Source: Bacteroidota bacterium | GTDB taxonomy: Bacteria; Bacteroidota; Bacteroidia; B-17B0; Aurantibacillaceae | Direction: 5' to 3' | Length of the DNA: 41,069 nt | Assembly: GCA_013816895.1 (NCBI GenBank) | Contig: JACDDR010000008.1 | Coordinates: 1 to 41,069 of the forward strand | Part shown: positions 33,267-41,069 of the stretch, one piece after another | Layout of the letters: each line of letters starts with the position of its first letter | Numbering within the stretch: position 1 is the first letter of the stretch | Position numbers and translations under genes: made by a program | Notes under the pieces: generated by a model | Databases searched by the model: none | What the model was told of the DNA's origin: nothing | What the model saw: only the letters and a program-made list of their open reading frames with translations

Positions 33267-33440
33267 GTATTTATTTATTTCTGAAATATTCGATAAAAGG
33301 TAATAATTCAGACTCAAAGCCGCGTTGGATGGCATTTGTTCGAATATAAAAACCGCTCTCTCAGTGAATATGGAAAGCAAAAGATGAAGTCTTAAATTCG
33401 CTAACATTGTATATTTTTCGGAAATTTATTATGATCAACT

Positions 33441-33484
33441 CCATACAAAAGAAAAACCCTCTGCTCACTTGATGAACAGAGGGT
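33441..33484 (-). terminator. Intrinsic terminator of the double-DUF3494 gene
   Basis: ACCCTCTG pairs perfectly with CAGAGGGT (33456-33484) around a 13-nt loop. On the minus strand TTTTTCTTTTG follows. It starts 24 bp after the stop. Confidence 0.9.
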
Positions 33485-33507
33485 CTTACTTTTACTAATA
33501 GTCTAAT

Positions 33508-35112
33508 TTACTGAGAAACTAATTTGCCCGTTTGATTAAGGCCATTCTTACTCAAAATCCTGTAGAAATAAACTCCTGAAGGCAGGTTAGTTTCAAGTGT
33601 TGTGGTTTTTTGTATCAATGTTACATTCATAACAAGGGTTCCTAAAATATCATACACTTTTAACTCGCTACTGTTTACTTCTGATGCTTCACTCACGATT
33701 ACATTAGTTGAGTTTGTAAAAGGATTTGGATAGAAGGCAGTGATTTCATTTGCAAGATGTTTGATTGAAATGCCGGAACTAGTACAACCAGAAGGCATGG
33801 TAACTTTAATTGAATCGGTTCCAACAGATCCGTTTGTTGTAAGCGCTCTTCCGGTTAATGTTACTCCTTTATTTAAAGACATTGCACCGTTGTTAGCAAT
33901 AATTGTTCCAACAAATGTTGTAAAATCATTGATGTTAACGGCTCCGTTCACGCACCAGAATACATTCTTAGCTACTATACCGTTTTTTAAAATTACTTTG
34001 GCAAACGTACTGGTTGAAAGCGTTCCGTTTATCTTGATTACAAAAACCGCGTTGGCGTTTCCGGCACCATCTAAAAAAAGCGTATCCACTAGCATTGCAG
34101 CGGCGTTCATCACATAAGTGTGCGGAGTAAGAACCAAACTCTGACCGAATTGAGCAGGATATAATAATTCAATATCATATGGCAGCGTGTTCAGGTAATT
34201 ATATGCGTTGAGTAAATCTGAAGCGCAGGCTCCTGTTGAACCGTCTGGAGTTGGGTGGATTGCTGTAACATTTAACGGATTATAACCTGTAGTTAAACCA
34301 ACATTCGTTCCAACATCGCCATTTGCATAAGTGTTACCCGTGTTAGTTACCGGACCGTTACCCGAAAAAATAGCATAACAAGCTGCTGAAGCAAGTGAAG
34401 GAGAAGCAGGGCCAGTTAAAACGGGGCTTCCGCAACCAACCGGAGTATATGCCAGACCGTTATTTATTGAAACAGCGCCTGAAATTGAAAGCGCTCTTCC
34501 TTCAAGCGTAACACCTGAACTCATGTTAATAGCGGCATTGTTTACAATAACATTCCCTTTCATAGAAGTTCCTGAAGCCATGCTTACCAGACCTTCAATC
34601 TTCCAGAAAACGTTACACGCTAAGGCGCCGTTCATTAAAACAACTTTAGAACCCGCGTTCGTAGAAAGCGGACCCGAAATTTTAATAATAAAAACTGCAT
34701 TCGCATTTCCTTGTCCGTCTAAAGTTAGAGTATTACTCAACGTTGCAGCCCCTGAAATTGAATAAACACCAGCGTTAAGTGACTGTCCGTTTCCTAAAAG
34801 AGGCGCTGGAAAAAATGCCGCAGTTGTAGAATTTAATTGGTTATAGGCAGCCAATAAATCGGTAGCGCATTGCCCGGTAACAAGATCGTTATCATGCATC
34901 TGACCATTCACGTTACCATAACCTGTAGTTGAACCGCTGTTTGTTCCAACGTTTCCAGTTACGTGTGAGAGGCCTGAATTTACATTTGCTCCCACTGTTG
35001 TGAAAAGCACAAAGTTAGCAGCTGTGCCTAAAGCCGGGGCCTGGGCAAATGCTGTTACCGGAAATGATAGTAAGGCAACAGCTGTTACGATATTTAGTAA
35101 TTGTTTTTTCAT
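33508..35112 (-). CDS. Ice-binding-like protein: two DUF3494 domains plus T9SS sorting domain
   Basis: A 534-residue secreted protein: signal peptide (1-23, TAFAQ), DUF3494 domain 1 (about 28-225, LGTAANFVLFTTVGANVN, GNVGTN, GNANAVFIIKI), DUF3494 domain 2 (about 235-440, repeating GDVGTN and GNANAVFVIKI), and a type A T9SS sorting domain (about 458-534, FYPNPF then GVYFYRI). DUF3494 is a right-handed beta-helix fold that includes bacterial and fungal ice-binding proteins, although many members are adhesins or of unknown role. Ice-binding is therefore possible, not shown. It is a single-gene unit with its own shared-type promoter. Confidence 0.93.
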   Translation of the reverse strand: MKKQLLNIVTAVALLSFPVTAFAQAPALGTAANFVLFTTVGANVNSGLSHVTGNVGTNSGSTTGYGNVNGQMHDNDLVTGQCATDLLAAYNQLNSTTAAFFPAPLLGNGQSLNAGVYSISGAATLSNTLTLDGQGNANAVFIIKISGPLSTNAGSKVVLMNGALACNVFWKIEGLVSMASGTSMKGNVIVNNAAINMSSGVTLEGRALSISGAVSINNGLAYTPVGCGSPVLTGPASPSLASAACYAIFSGNGPVTNTGNTYANGDVGTNVGLTTGYNPLNVTAIHPTPDGSTGACASDLLNAYNYLNTLPYDIELLYPAQFGQSLVLTPHTYVMNAAAMLVDTLFLDGAGNANAVFVIKINGTLSTSTFAKVILKNGIVAKNVFWCVNGAVNINDFTTFVGTIIANNGAMSLNKGVTLTGRALTTNGSVGTDSIKVTMPSGCTSSGISIKHLANEITAFYPNPFTNSTNVIVSEASEVNSSELKVYDILGTLVMNVTLIQKTTTLETNLPSGVYFYRILSKNGLNQTGKLVSQ

Positions 35113-35130
35113 GGGTTTTAAATTTAGTTT

Positions 35131-35214
35131 GTGAATTCAATTTCACGTTACAAAGGTGAGTTTATCGTAAGGGCGTTGTGTTACATTATGAGAATCGAGA
35201 GTTATATAATTCAC
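35131..35214 (-). promoter_or_regulatory. Shared promoter architecture, copy b (double-DUF3494 gene)
   Basis: On the minus strand: distal box GTGAATTATATAAC (35201-35214), proximal ATGTAAC (35180-35186, 21-bp repeat spacing), a 21-bp spacer, CACCTTTG (35151-35158), then inverted repeat GTGAAATTGAATTCAC (35131-35146). The ATG is about 19 bp beyond. Confidence 0.8.
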
Positions 35215-35335
35215 ACTTTTGAAAAAAAATTTTGCTTCACCCAGAAGTGGGTTGATGTATTAGCAACAGCAGCAATATGACGCTTTACTTCAAGTATATT
35301 TTCGGTATAAGCTTACATTAAACTGATTATAGCTG

Positions 35336-35368
35336 AATAAAAAAAACACTGCGTTTCCGCAGTGTTTT
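35336..35368 (-). terminator. Intrinsic terminator of the DUF3494 lipoprotein gene
   Basis: AAAACACTGCG-tttc-CGCAGTGTTTT is a perfect 11-bp stem (35343-35368) with a run of eight T on the minus strand. It could also act in the other direction. Confidence 0.93.
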
Positions 35369-35392
35369 CTAATTTATTACGATAGGTAAAAT

Positions 35393-36154
35393 TTATTGTT
35401 TTACAATTGTGTTTCCTGACATAGTTACAGCACCTGTTCTTGCCAATGCTCTGCCATCAAGCGTTGCACCGGTATTAAACGAAATAGACTGCATAACCAA
35501 TAAAGTTCCCTTGAAAGCGGAAGTAGTTCCGAAAGTTGCAGACGAACCCACTTGCCAGAATATATTCGAAGCTGAAGCGCCATTGGCTAAAAAAACTTTA
35601 CGACCAGAAGTTACTGTAAGAGCCGATGCGATCTGAATGATAAAAACCGCGTTCGCGTTTCCTTTGGCGTCAAAAGTTAAATCGCCTGAAGATAGCGCCA
35701 GCGAAGAAGTTGACTTGTACAAACCTGGCGTGAGGGTGAGCCCTCCTATATTTCCGGCAATTGTAACAATGTCCGTACTGGTTCTTCCCGCGGCATCATT
35801 GTACGCAGCAGTTAGATCAAGTTTTGCCTGATTTGCAATTGGATCATTGATGTGTTGTACTCCAACAAGTATTCCCGGAGGAAATCCGCCGATTGAAGTT
35901 CCGGGGCTTAAACCCATATCCCCTGTAATATTTGTTGCGCCTGTATTTGTAATCTCAGATCCTGCAAGGATTGCAAGGTTTGAAGCGCCGGCCAGAACAA
36001 CAGAAGCATGTGTAGTTGTTTGAAGAGGTACTACCATTGTATTTGGTGTTGATTCTGCAGGTGTTGAAGCCGGCGCCGAACTGGTTTTTTTACATCCGGT
36101 AAATAACCCAATTGATACAATCGCGAGAGTCGTAATAATTTTTTCTATTTTCAT
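35393..36154 (-). CDS. DUF3494 (ice-binding-like) lipoprotein
   Basis: A 253-residue protein with a lipobox (GLFTGC, Cys about 21), a Ser/Thr/Pro-rich linker (about 24-50) and a single DUF3494 domain (about 52-253: LAGASNLAILAGSEITNTG, GDMGLSPG, GNANAVFIIQIAS, LDGRALARTGAVT). It is tethered to a membrane surface, unlike its secreted two-domain paralogue next door. Ice-binding or adhesive function is possible. The promoter starts 8 bp after the stop of the upstream AsmA-like gene. Confidence 0.93.
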   Translation of the reverse strand: MKIEKIITTLAIVSIGLFTGCKKTSSAPASTPAESTPNTMVVPLQTTTHASVVLAGASNLAILAGSEITNTGATNITGDMGLSPGTSIGGFPPGILVGVQHINDPIANQAKLDLTAAYNDAAGRTSTDIVTIAGNIGGLTLTPGLYKSTSSLALSSGDLTFDAKGNANAVFIIQIASALTVTSGRKVFLANGASASNIFWQVGSSATFGTTSAFKGTLLVMQSISFNTGATLDGRALARTGAVTMSGNTIVKQ

Positions 36155-36192
36155 TTTTAGTGGTTTTTAGTTTTCCGCAACTTGCGGATAGT

Positions 36193-36275
36193 GTGAAGTC
36201 GTTTTCACGATACAAAGATGGGCGCTTTAAATCCATGTATGTTACATAGTGCCGCGCGGGAGTTACATATTTCAC
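36193..36275 (-). promoter_or_regulatory. Shared promoter architecture, copy c (DUF3494 lipoprotein gene)
   Basis: On the minus strand: distal box GTGAAATATGTAAC (36262-36275), proximal CTATGTAAC (about 36241-36249, 21-bp repeat spacing), a 20-bp spacer, CATCTTTG (36213-36220), then inverted repeat GTGAAAACGACTTCAC (36193-36208). In this copy both upstream boxes carry TATGTAAC in full, so it best shows the direct repeat. Confidence 0.8.
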
Positions 36276-36283
36276 GCATTAAC

Positions 36284-38629
36284 TTATTGATTTTGTTTTT
36301 CTCGCCGCAATCTGAATTCACTTCTCGGGCGTTCGCTGTTTAACCGGCTCATTCTCATATAAGCGCTCCTCAATTTTTCTGGCCATTCTCCTTCATACTC
36401 TATTTTGTAAAAAGACAGACCATTGTATGGAATCTTCATTCCAGCGTTTTTAAAATTTATCCTGCCTGCAATCTTGTCCCCATCAAAATAAGCCATAAAC
36501 GCCTTCCTTCTCTCGTTGATAAGGCTATTGAACAGATTGTTTACCCTATTATCGCCCACAAGCGCCGTACATTTATCTTGTATAGTAAGGCCTGAAGCTT
36601 TGCCTGCCCGAGCTGACAGATAATGCATAAACAATGAATCCCTTATCGAAATTCTGTCTATCGCCAGCGTATCATCTTTGGTTAAGGCCTTAATTTTTAA
36701 CTTTTGCAGAGCCGCGTAATAGAGCTTTTTTGCCTCAAAAAACAGAATATATTCCTTTTCCTTTTCATGATAAAGAATAGAGGTGATGTTTAATTTCTTA
36801 TCAGGGAACTCTTTTAAGTAGTCTGCCAATTCCTTTACAAATTTTTGCTGATGTGATTCTAACGTAGCCTTTTGCCGTTCCCAGTTAAACGAAAACGACT
36901 CCTCTATTTCATTTTCCATATTTTTTACCCGCGTTCTGTAAGGACTGGTGGCTGGTTTGGTAACCAAATTAGTAAGAGCATGTACGATGACATCACTGAA
37001 TTCAAATTTTGGTTTCTTCAGATTTCCCGTAATTGGAATCTCATAATCTATTACATTGTCCTTTTCCCGCGCAAAAAACATAATTAATTTCAGCGGTATC
37101 CAACGATACCCCACCTTTTTTTCACGCTTGCCAATTCGCGGATCAATAACGAGCAAATGATTATTACTGCTGATTATGCCGTTGTTTACATCCCAGTTCC
37201 CGTTAAGTTCAAGTGTACCTTTGGTTAAAGGATAGGAAGTATGGGTAATTAAATAGGGATTAAACATTGCTACTGGCAATTGCCTGAGGTTATATCTGAC
37301 TTTAAAATCGGAACTGTCTTTTGGATTAATACTTAAATCAACAGACATTTTGCCGTAAGGTTTTACTTCTGTTTTTAAAGAAAGATTAACCCATTCATCG
37401 CCGTGCTCTATTGAATCGGCAAAAATATATAAAGGCGTTGCGGAGGCTTCAAATTTCTCAGTTAACGTGTAATCAACATAGCGTATCTCGGCCTTGTAAA
37501 CGGCAATTTTATTAATCCTATAATTACTCTTAAAAAAGTTTTTCGCTACCGCCTTTACATAATCGGCGATTTGAAACAGAAAATTTGGATTTACCGGCTT
37601 GGCATTAACGGCTGCTATTTTTTCGCCCTTCTTACCAAAAATATTTTGCAGGTTGTCCAAATGATCGTACTTCTCATATTTGAAATATGGCTCTGTGAGG
37701 GCGAGAGAATCAAAGGAGTACTTTTTATTTTTTGGACTTAATTCTTTGACCGCTATTGTTAATTTTTTAAAAGAAGCATAATCTTCTGTTTTACTCTTTC
37801 CAAAATGGAAATCATTAAATGTTAAGGGGCCGGTGGCATCAATGTTTTCAGGATTGGAGAAATTGCCAAATGCTTTTAAATTCGCATCAAAATTACAGCG
37901 CAAACTCCCATTATCAGAAATGTCTTTAAGGTATTGTTCCATTATCGACAAGTCAAATTTGGAAGCAAGAACCGAAAACGCGTAATCCAGAGACTTAACA
38001 TCCATCATAATACTACCTTTCATTGTTCCTGAACCAATTCCGGACAGCCAGGAAAATTTTGCCTCGATAGTGTCTCTGTCCCACCGCTTACCCGCTGATT
38101 CAATATTTATCTGTTTCAGTGAATAAGCAACCGGAATAGATCTTTCATAATAACAAACCGTGCCTCCTTTAATTTTTATATTCAGAATATTTACGTGGAA
38201 GGGCTCGGCATTTTTCTTAATACCCGTGTCCTTGTTTTTTATTCTCTTTATCAGGTCGTCGACATTAAATGCCGATTTGTTTTGAGATATGATTCCCTTT
38301 GGATGGATGAGTGTTACTTCAGACAATTCAAGCGTTCTGCGGAATAATTTGTGTATTTCTACATTCGCATTTATTTCATCCGCTGAAAAAAACACGCTAT
38401 CGCTACCGGCTTCGTATATTTTAACCCCGCTAAAATGAATATATCCGGTAAACAGATTAATATAAACCTCATCTAACTTTATCTCCCTGCCTGAATATTT
38501 CACATCGTATTTTTCAACGGTATACTTTCCTATCCGGGAAACAAGAAAAAAAACAGCCACCATCAAAACAAGAATAATGCCGCTGATGATAATGCCTGTT
38601 TTCTTTATCCGTTTTAATAAAATTTTCAT
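36284..38629 (-). CDS. AsmA/DUF748-like envelope protein
   Basis: A 781-residue protein with one N-terminal transmembrane helix (about 13-33) and a long beta-rich periplasmic part. Its opening after the helix (KYTVEKYDVKYSGREIKLDEVYINLFTGYIHFSGVKI) and the later FKVRYNLRQLPVAMFNPYL are typical of DUF748/AsmA-like proteins. The last part is helical and charged (about 560-781, KKFVKELADYLKEFPDKKLNI), as in DUF748. AsmA-like proteins are bridges for phospholipid transport between membranes, and DUF748 may act similarly. It follows the OmpA-domain gene by 27 bp, so they are co-transcribed. Confidence 0.82.
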   Translation of the reverse strand: MKILLKRIKKTGIIISGIILVLMVAVFFLVSRIGKYTVEKYDVKYSGREIKLDEVYINLFTGYIHFSGVKIYEAGSDSVFFSADEINANVEIHKLFRRTLELSEVTLIHPKGIISQNKSAFNVDDLIKRIKNKDTGIKKNAEPFHVNILNIKIKGGTVCYYERSIPVAYSLKQINIESAGKRWDRDTIEAKFSWLSGIGSGTMKGSIMMDVKSLDYAFSVLASKFDLSIMEQYLKDISDNGSLRCNFDANLKAFGNFSNPENIDATGPLTFNDFHFGKSKTEDYASFKKLTIAVKELSPKNKKYSFDSLALTEPYFKYEKYDHLDNLQNIFGKKGEKIAAVNAKPVNPNFLFQIADYVKAVAKNFFKSNYRINKIAVYKAEIRYVDYTLTEKFEASATPLYIFADSIEHGDEWVNLSLKTEVKPYGKMSVDLSINPKDSSDFKVRYNLRQLPVAMFNPYLITHTSYPLTKGTLELNGNWDVNNGIISSNNHLLVIDPRIGKREKKVGYRWIPLKLIMFFAREKDNVIDYEIPITGNLKKPKFEFSDVIVHALTNLVTKPATSPYRTRVKNMENEIEESFSFNWERQKATLESHQQKFVKELADYLKEFPDKKLNITSILYHEKEKEYILFFEAKKLYYAALQKLKIKALTKDDTLAIDRISIRDSLFMHYLSARAGKASGLTIQDKCTALVGDNRVNNLFNSLINERRKAFMAYFDGDKIAGRINFKNAGMKIPYNGLSFYKIEYEGEWPEKLRSAYMRMSRLNSERPRSEFRLRREKQNQ

Positions 38630-38656
38630 TTGCGAACCCGATGATTTATAGGGATC

Positions 38657-40633
38657 TTAATTGAGTTTCAGGATCTTCAATTCCACCCTGCGGTTTAATT
38701 GCCGCCCTTCAGCATTATCGCTGCCATCAGTATTTTCATTAGGTGCAGCGGGCATAGTTTCTCCATAACTGCTTGCAACCAATCGCTCTTTTGCAATTCC
38801 TTTTTCGATAATAAAATTCACTACTGCGTTTGCCCTTTCTTTGGAAAGTTTTTCATTATACGCGCCAGTTCCCTTAGAATCCGTGTATGCTCCAATTTCT
38901 ATCACCATGTTGGGATAGCGAGTTAAAAGCCTTAAAATATTTTTTAACTCCACGTTTGATGTCTTGCGCAGTATTGCTTTGTCAAAATCAAAGAAAATAT
39001 TATTGAGGGCAATTTTTGAACCTACAATAACAGGTGGCAATTCTATCACCTTGTAAAGTTCATAATAATTGGTGTTTTTAGCTATATACCGGTTTTCGGA
39101 ATAAAACAAGAACCCTTCCGCATCATAGGAAATATTGTAGTTTTTTCCGGGAGTAAGAATAAACATGTATTGCCCCGTTTTACTGTTTGGTTTATACACG
39201 CCTATCACTTTTTCTGTTTCATTATCAGTAACGGTTATAAGAATCTCTTTTGGCACCGCGTTATAAGCGTCTTTTACAATTCCTTTTACTAAAGTAAGCG
39301 GCGCTTTCTTCTGATCAAGAAAAGTAATTGTATAGTTATCTTTTTCTCCATAACCCCCCTCTTTAAAAGAAGTATAGTATGCTTTTGTTTTATCAGTGGA
39401 TACAACATAAAAAATATCATCATCGGGAGAATTTACGGGATAGCCAACATTCACGGGTTCAAGCCATTTGCTTCCATTGTCAGATAAAGAACTATAAAAA
39501 ATATCAAAGCCACCCATTGTTTTATTTCCATTTGAACTAAAGAACAAAGTGATTCCGTCAGGGTGAATAAAAGGTGAATCTTCATCATATTCCGAATTAA
39601 TTAACGCTCCCATATTAACGGCCTTTCCCCATTCTCCGTCTTCAGTTTTTTCACTGGCATAAATATCTCTTCCGCCAAAACCACCTGGCCGATCACTTGA
39701 AAAATAAATGGTTCTGCCATCCGCAGAAATAAACGCACTTGGCTCCCAATGTTTACTATTGATATTTGAATTTAATTTAACAGGAGCAGACCAGGTGTCG
39801 CCGTTCAGTGTTGTCGAATAAATGTTTCCATCGCCGTTATCATCTTTGTAAATCAATATCTCCTGTCCATCGGGTGAGACACCTACACTCGCTTCGTTTT
39901 CGTTAGTGTTAATTGGACCCCCGATATTTTCGGCAACAGACCATTCCTTATTAGCGTAATGCGATATATAAATGTCTTCAAAAAAACGCCCGCCATCATA
40001 TGTTTGCCCGCCGGTACTACTCGATCTCCTGGATGTGAAAATCATTGTGGATTGATCGGCCGTTAAAACCGGGGAGTAATCGCCATAGGGTGAGTTAAGG
40101 GCCTTTCCCATATTTTCAATTTTTACTTTAACAGGTGCGGCCATGAGCTTCTTACCGATTCTACACATTGTCATTTTTCTGTTGGCGTCTTTTGTATTTT
40201 CAGAATCCTTTTTCTTATAGAACAACATTTCGCGATTATAATTTTCATAGGATTGAATAGCTTTATCAAACTTGGAGTGAATATGATAAGCGTCTCCTAA
40301 AAGTTTGTAAGTTAAAATCGGAGCGCCTTTTTCTTCCACCGATTCTTCTTTATAGTTGGGAGTAATAGACCTTGATGCCCTTTCAAGATAAGGCATGGCG
40401 TTTGCTTTTCCGCTTCTCGCTTTTAAATGACAACTTCCTACCAGGTAATTTAGGTTGGCATTCATTGAATCCATTCGATAAACTTCCATATACATAGGCA
40501 GCGCCTGAAAATAATTACCAGCTTTATACTCTTCGTTGGCTTTTTTGTATTTTATATCGAAATCATTTTTGTCGTGAGCAAATGAGCCAAATGCATTCAT
40601 CAATAAGGCTATTACTAAAATTTTTGTTTTCAT
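38657..40633 (-). CDS. TPR/PD40/OmpA envelope protein (PorE-like architecture)
   Basis: A 658-residue exported protein: signal peptide (1-19), TPR-like helices (about 22-140), WD40/PD40 propeller repeats (about 185-425, with SADGRTIYFSSDRPGGFGGRDIYAS and DGITLFFSSNGNKTMGGFDIFYS), a beta-sandwich like a carboxypeptidase regulatory domain (about 445-530), and a C-terminal OmpA peptidoglycan-binding domain (about 545-655, FFDFDKAILR, YTDSKGTGAYNEKLSKERA, NRRVELKI). This order matches the T9SS component PorE of Porphyromonas, but Bacteroidota carry many paralogues, so it is not proof. It is first gene of a two-gene unit. Confidence 0.9.
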   Translation of the reverse strand: MKTKILVIALLMNAFGSFAHDKNDFDIKYKKANEEYKAGNYFQALPMYMEVYRMDSMNANLNYLVGSCHLKARSGKANAMPYLERASRSITPNYKEESVEEKGAPILTYKLLGDAYHIHSKFDKAIQSYENYNREMLFYKKKDSENTKDANRKMTMCRIGKKLMAAPVKVKIENMGKALNSPYGDYSPVLTADQSTMIFTSRRSSSTGGQTYDGGRFFEDIYISHYANKEWSVAENIGGPINTNENEASVGVSPDGQEILIYKDDNGDGNIYSTTLNGDTWSAPVKLNSNINSKHWEPSAFISADGRTIYFSSDRPGGFGGRDIYASEKTEDGEWGKAVNMGALINSEYDEDSPFIHPDGITLFFSSNGNKTMGGFDIFYSSLSDNGSKWLEPVNVGYPVNSPDDDIFYVVSTDKTKAYYTSFKEGGYGEKDNYTITFLDQKKAPLTLVKGIVKDAYNAVPKEILITVTDNETEKVIGVYKPNSKTGQYMFILTPGKNYNISYDAEGFLFYSENRYIAKNTNYYELYKVIELPPVIVGSKIALNNIFFDFDKAILRKTSNVELKNILRLLTRYPNMVIEIGAYTDSKGTGAYNEKLSKERANAVVNFIIEKGIAKERLVASSYGETMPAAPNENTDGSDNAEGRQLNRRVELKILKLN

Positions 40634-40742
40634 ATTGTAAGCAGTTTTATTTTGTTTTTAAATAAACTCAAGTGATAAATAATTATTTATTTGGCACACA
40701 GTTTAAAAAGTTAATTAAGGTTGGGTGTTAAATATTCCCGTG

Positions 40743-40806
40743 CAAAGATGGATTGAACGTTACGCGAAAGTGTTATGTATTTTTGATGAGGACTTACATC
40801 TTTCAC
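40743..40806 (-). promoter_or_regulatory. Shared promoter architecture, copy e (OmpA/AsmA-like unit)
   Basis: On the minus strand: distal box GTGAAAGATGTAAG (40793-40806), a degenerate proximal ACATAAC box (40772-40778, 21-bp repeat spacing), a 21-bp spacer and CATCTTTG (40743-40750). No downstream GTGAA/TTCAC inverted repeat. The ATG of the OmpA-domain gene is 110 bp downstream, a longer leader than in the other copies. Confidence 0.7.
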
Positions 40807-40841
40807 AGATTCACCACACCGGAAACATTATCGGACAAAAT

Positions 40842-40864
40842 GAAAAAAAGCGACCGGAGTCGCT
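40842..40864 (-). terminator. Intrinsic terminator upstream of the OmpA-domain unit
   Basis: AGCGAC-cgga-GTCGCT is a perfect 6-bp stem (40849-40864) followed on the minus strand by seven T. It ends a transcript coming from the right and lies just upstream of promoter copy e. Confidence 0.88.
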
Positions 40865-41022
40865 GCTATATGCAATTATGGAAATTTTATTGGAGTGTTA
40901 CGTGCTTTACAAACGGATAGGGTTTAGCCCGGTATACTTGCGCGTTGGCACGTATGGATTGAGAGTTGTTCCTGAAAAGGAAGTGCTTTTTTATATTATA
41001 AGCGCGAATAAAAATTAAGAGG
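40865..41022. other. Gap without a supported gene
   Basis: Together with 40634-40864 this makes a 389-bp stretch that holds only promoter copy e and the terminator. A 97-codon plus-strand frame crosses it, but it covers both the promoter and the terminator and shows no family resemblance. Confidence 0.5.
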
Positions 41023-41069
41023 TTACATTTTTTGCATGTACCAGTTCAACTCTTTCTCTACTTTTTGAT
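41023..41069 (-). CDS. Possible C-terminal end of a gene entering from the right
   Basis: One minus-strand frame is open from the window edge to a TAA at 41023-41025 and reads QKVEKELNWYMQKM, plausible as a helical protein end. A second frame is also open to 41015. A terminator follows at 40842-40864, which supports a minus-strand gene here. Too short to name. Confidence 0.35.
   Translation of the reverse strand, partial: QKVEKELNWYMQKM

Noticed and set aside
33201..33407. 68-codon minus-strand open frame upstream of the barrel gene
   Set aside because: It runs through promoter copy a, including both boxes, and has no recognisable signal peptide or motif.
30871..40806. LytTR binding sites as explanation of the 21-bp direct repeats
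   Set aside because: The spacing fits LytTR-type repeats, but the sequence GTTACAT does not match the usual LytTR core, so the regulator is left unassigned.
40725..41018. 97-codon plus-strand open frame between the OmpA-domain gene and the right edge
   Set aside because: It covers promoter copy e and the terminator on the minus strand, starts with a non-ATG codon and resembles no family.

Overview
The window is a piece of a Bacteroidota (Bacteroidetes) chromosome. The evidence is: many exported proteins with type IX secretion (T9SS) C-terminal sorting domains, a PorV/PorQ-family protein, a SusC-like TonB receptor with a CarboxypepD_reg domain, DUF4270 next to a GT5 protein and panC, an archaeal/eukaryotic-type glycyl-tRNA synthetase, and promoter boxes of the Bacteroidota form TAnnTTTG. 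No rRNA, tRNA, CRISPR array, transposase or phage integrase was seen. It reads as ordinary chromosome with a dense envelope/stress section on the right.

Layout. 1-183 is the 5' end of dnaK (minus strand). 342-5151 (minus) holds a lipoprotein, a polysaccharide-deacetylase-like protein, a DUF4270 lipoprotein and a short GT5 starch/glycogen-synthase-like protein, divergent from panC (5242-6087, plus). 6181-12309 holds three large exported surface proteins: an NHL-repeat protein, an FN3/T9SS protein and a BNR-type beta-propeller. 12362-14780 is housekeeping: glyS, a HIT protein and greA. 14855-24228 (minus) is a TonB receptor, a 1514-residue T9SS cargo protein and a PorV/PorQ protein, probably one operon. 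24475-27790 holds a very basic exported protein, dCMP deaminase, a NifU-like protein with a structured 5' leader, and nadB.

27827-40633, all on the minus strand, is the most interesting part. It consists of five transcription units: (1) TPR/PD40/OmpA protein plus an AsmA/DUF748-like protein, (2) a DUF3494 lipoprotein, (3) a double-DUF3494 T9SS protein, (4) an outer-membrane barrel, a 51-residue lmo0937-type membrane protein, a YtxH protein, a holin-like protein and an unknown protein, (5) an AI-2E-type permease, Dps, an outer-membrane barrel, a FecR-N-like membrane protein and a small lipoprotein. Intrinsic terminators are visible in front of units 1, 3, 4 and 5. Unit 2 starts directly after unit 1 with no terminator seen.

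All five units are preceded by the same promoter architecture. A distal box GTGAAnnATGTAA lies exactly 21 bp from a proximal ATGTAAC box, which lies 20-21 bp from a CA(C/T)CTTTG -7-like box. In three of the five an inverted repeat GTGAA(N6)TTTCAC follows at the expected start of transcription. This points to a locally clustered regulon for envelope, ice-binding and stress functions under one unidentified regulator, and it is the main finding.
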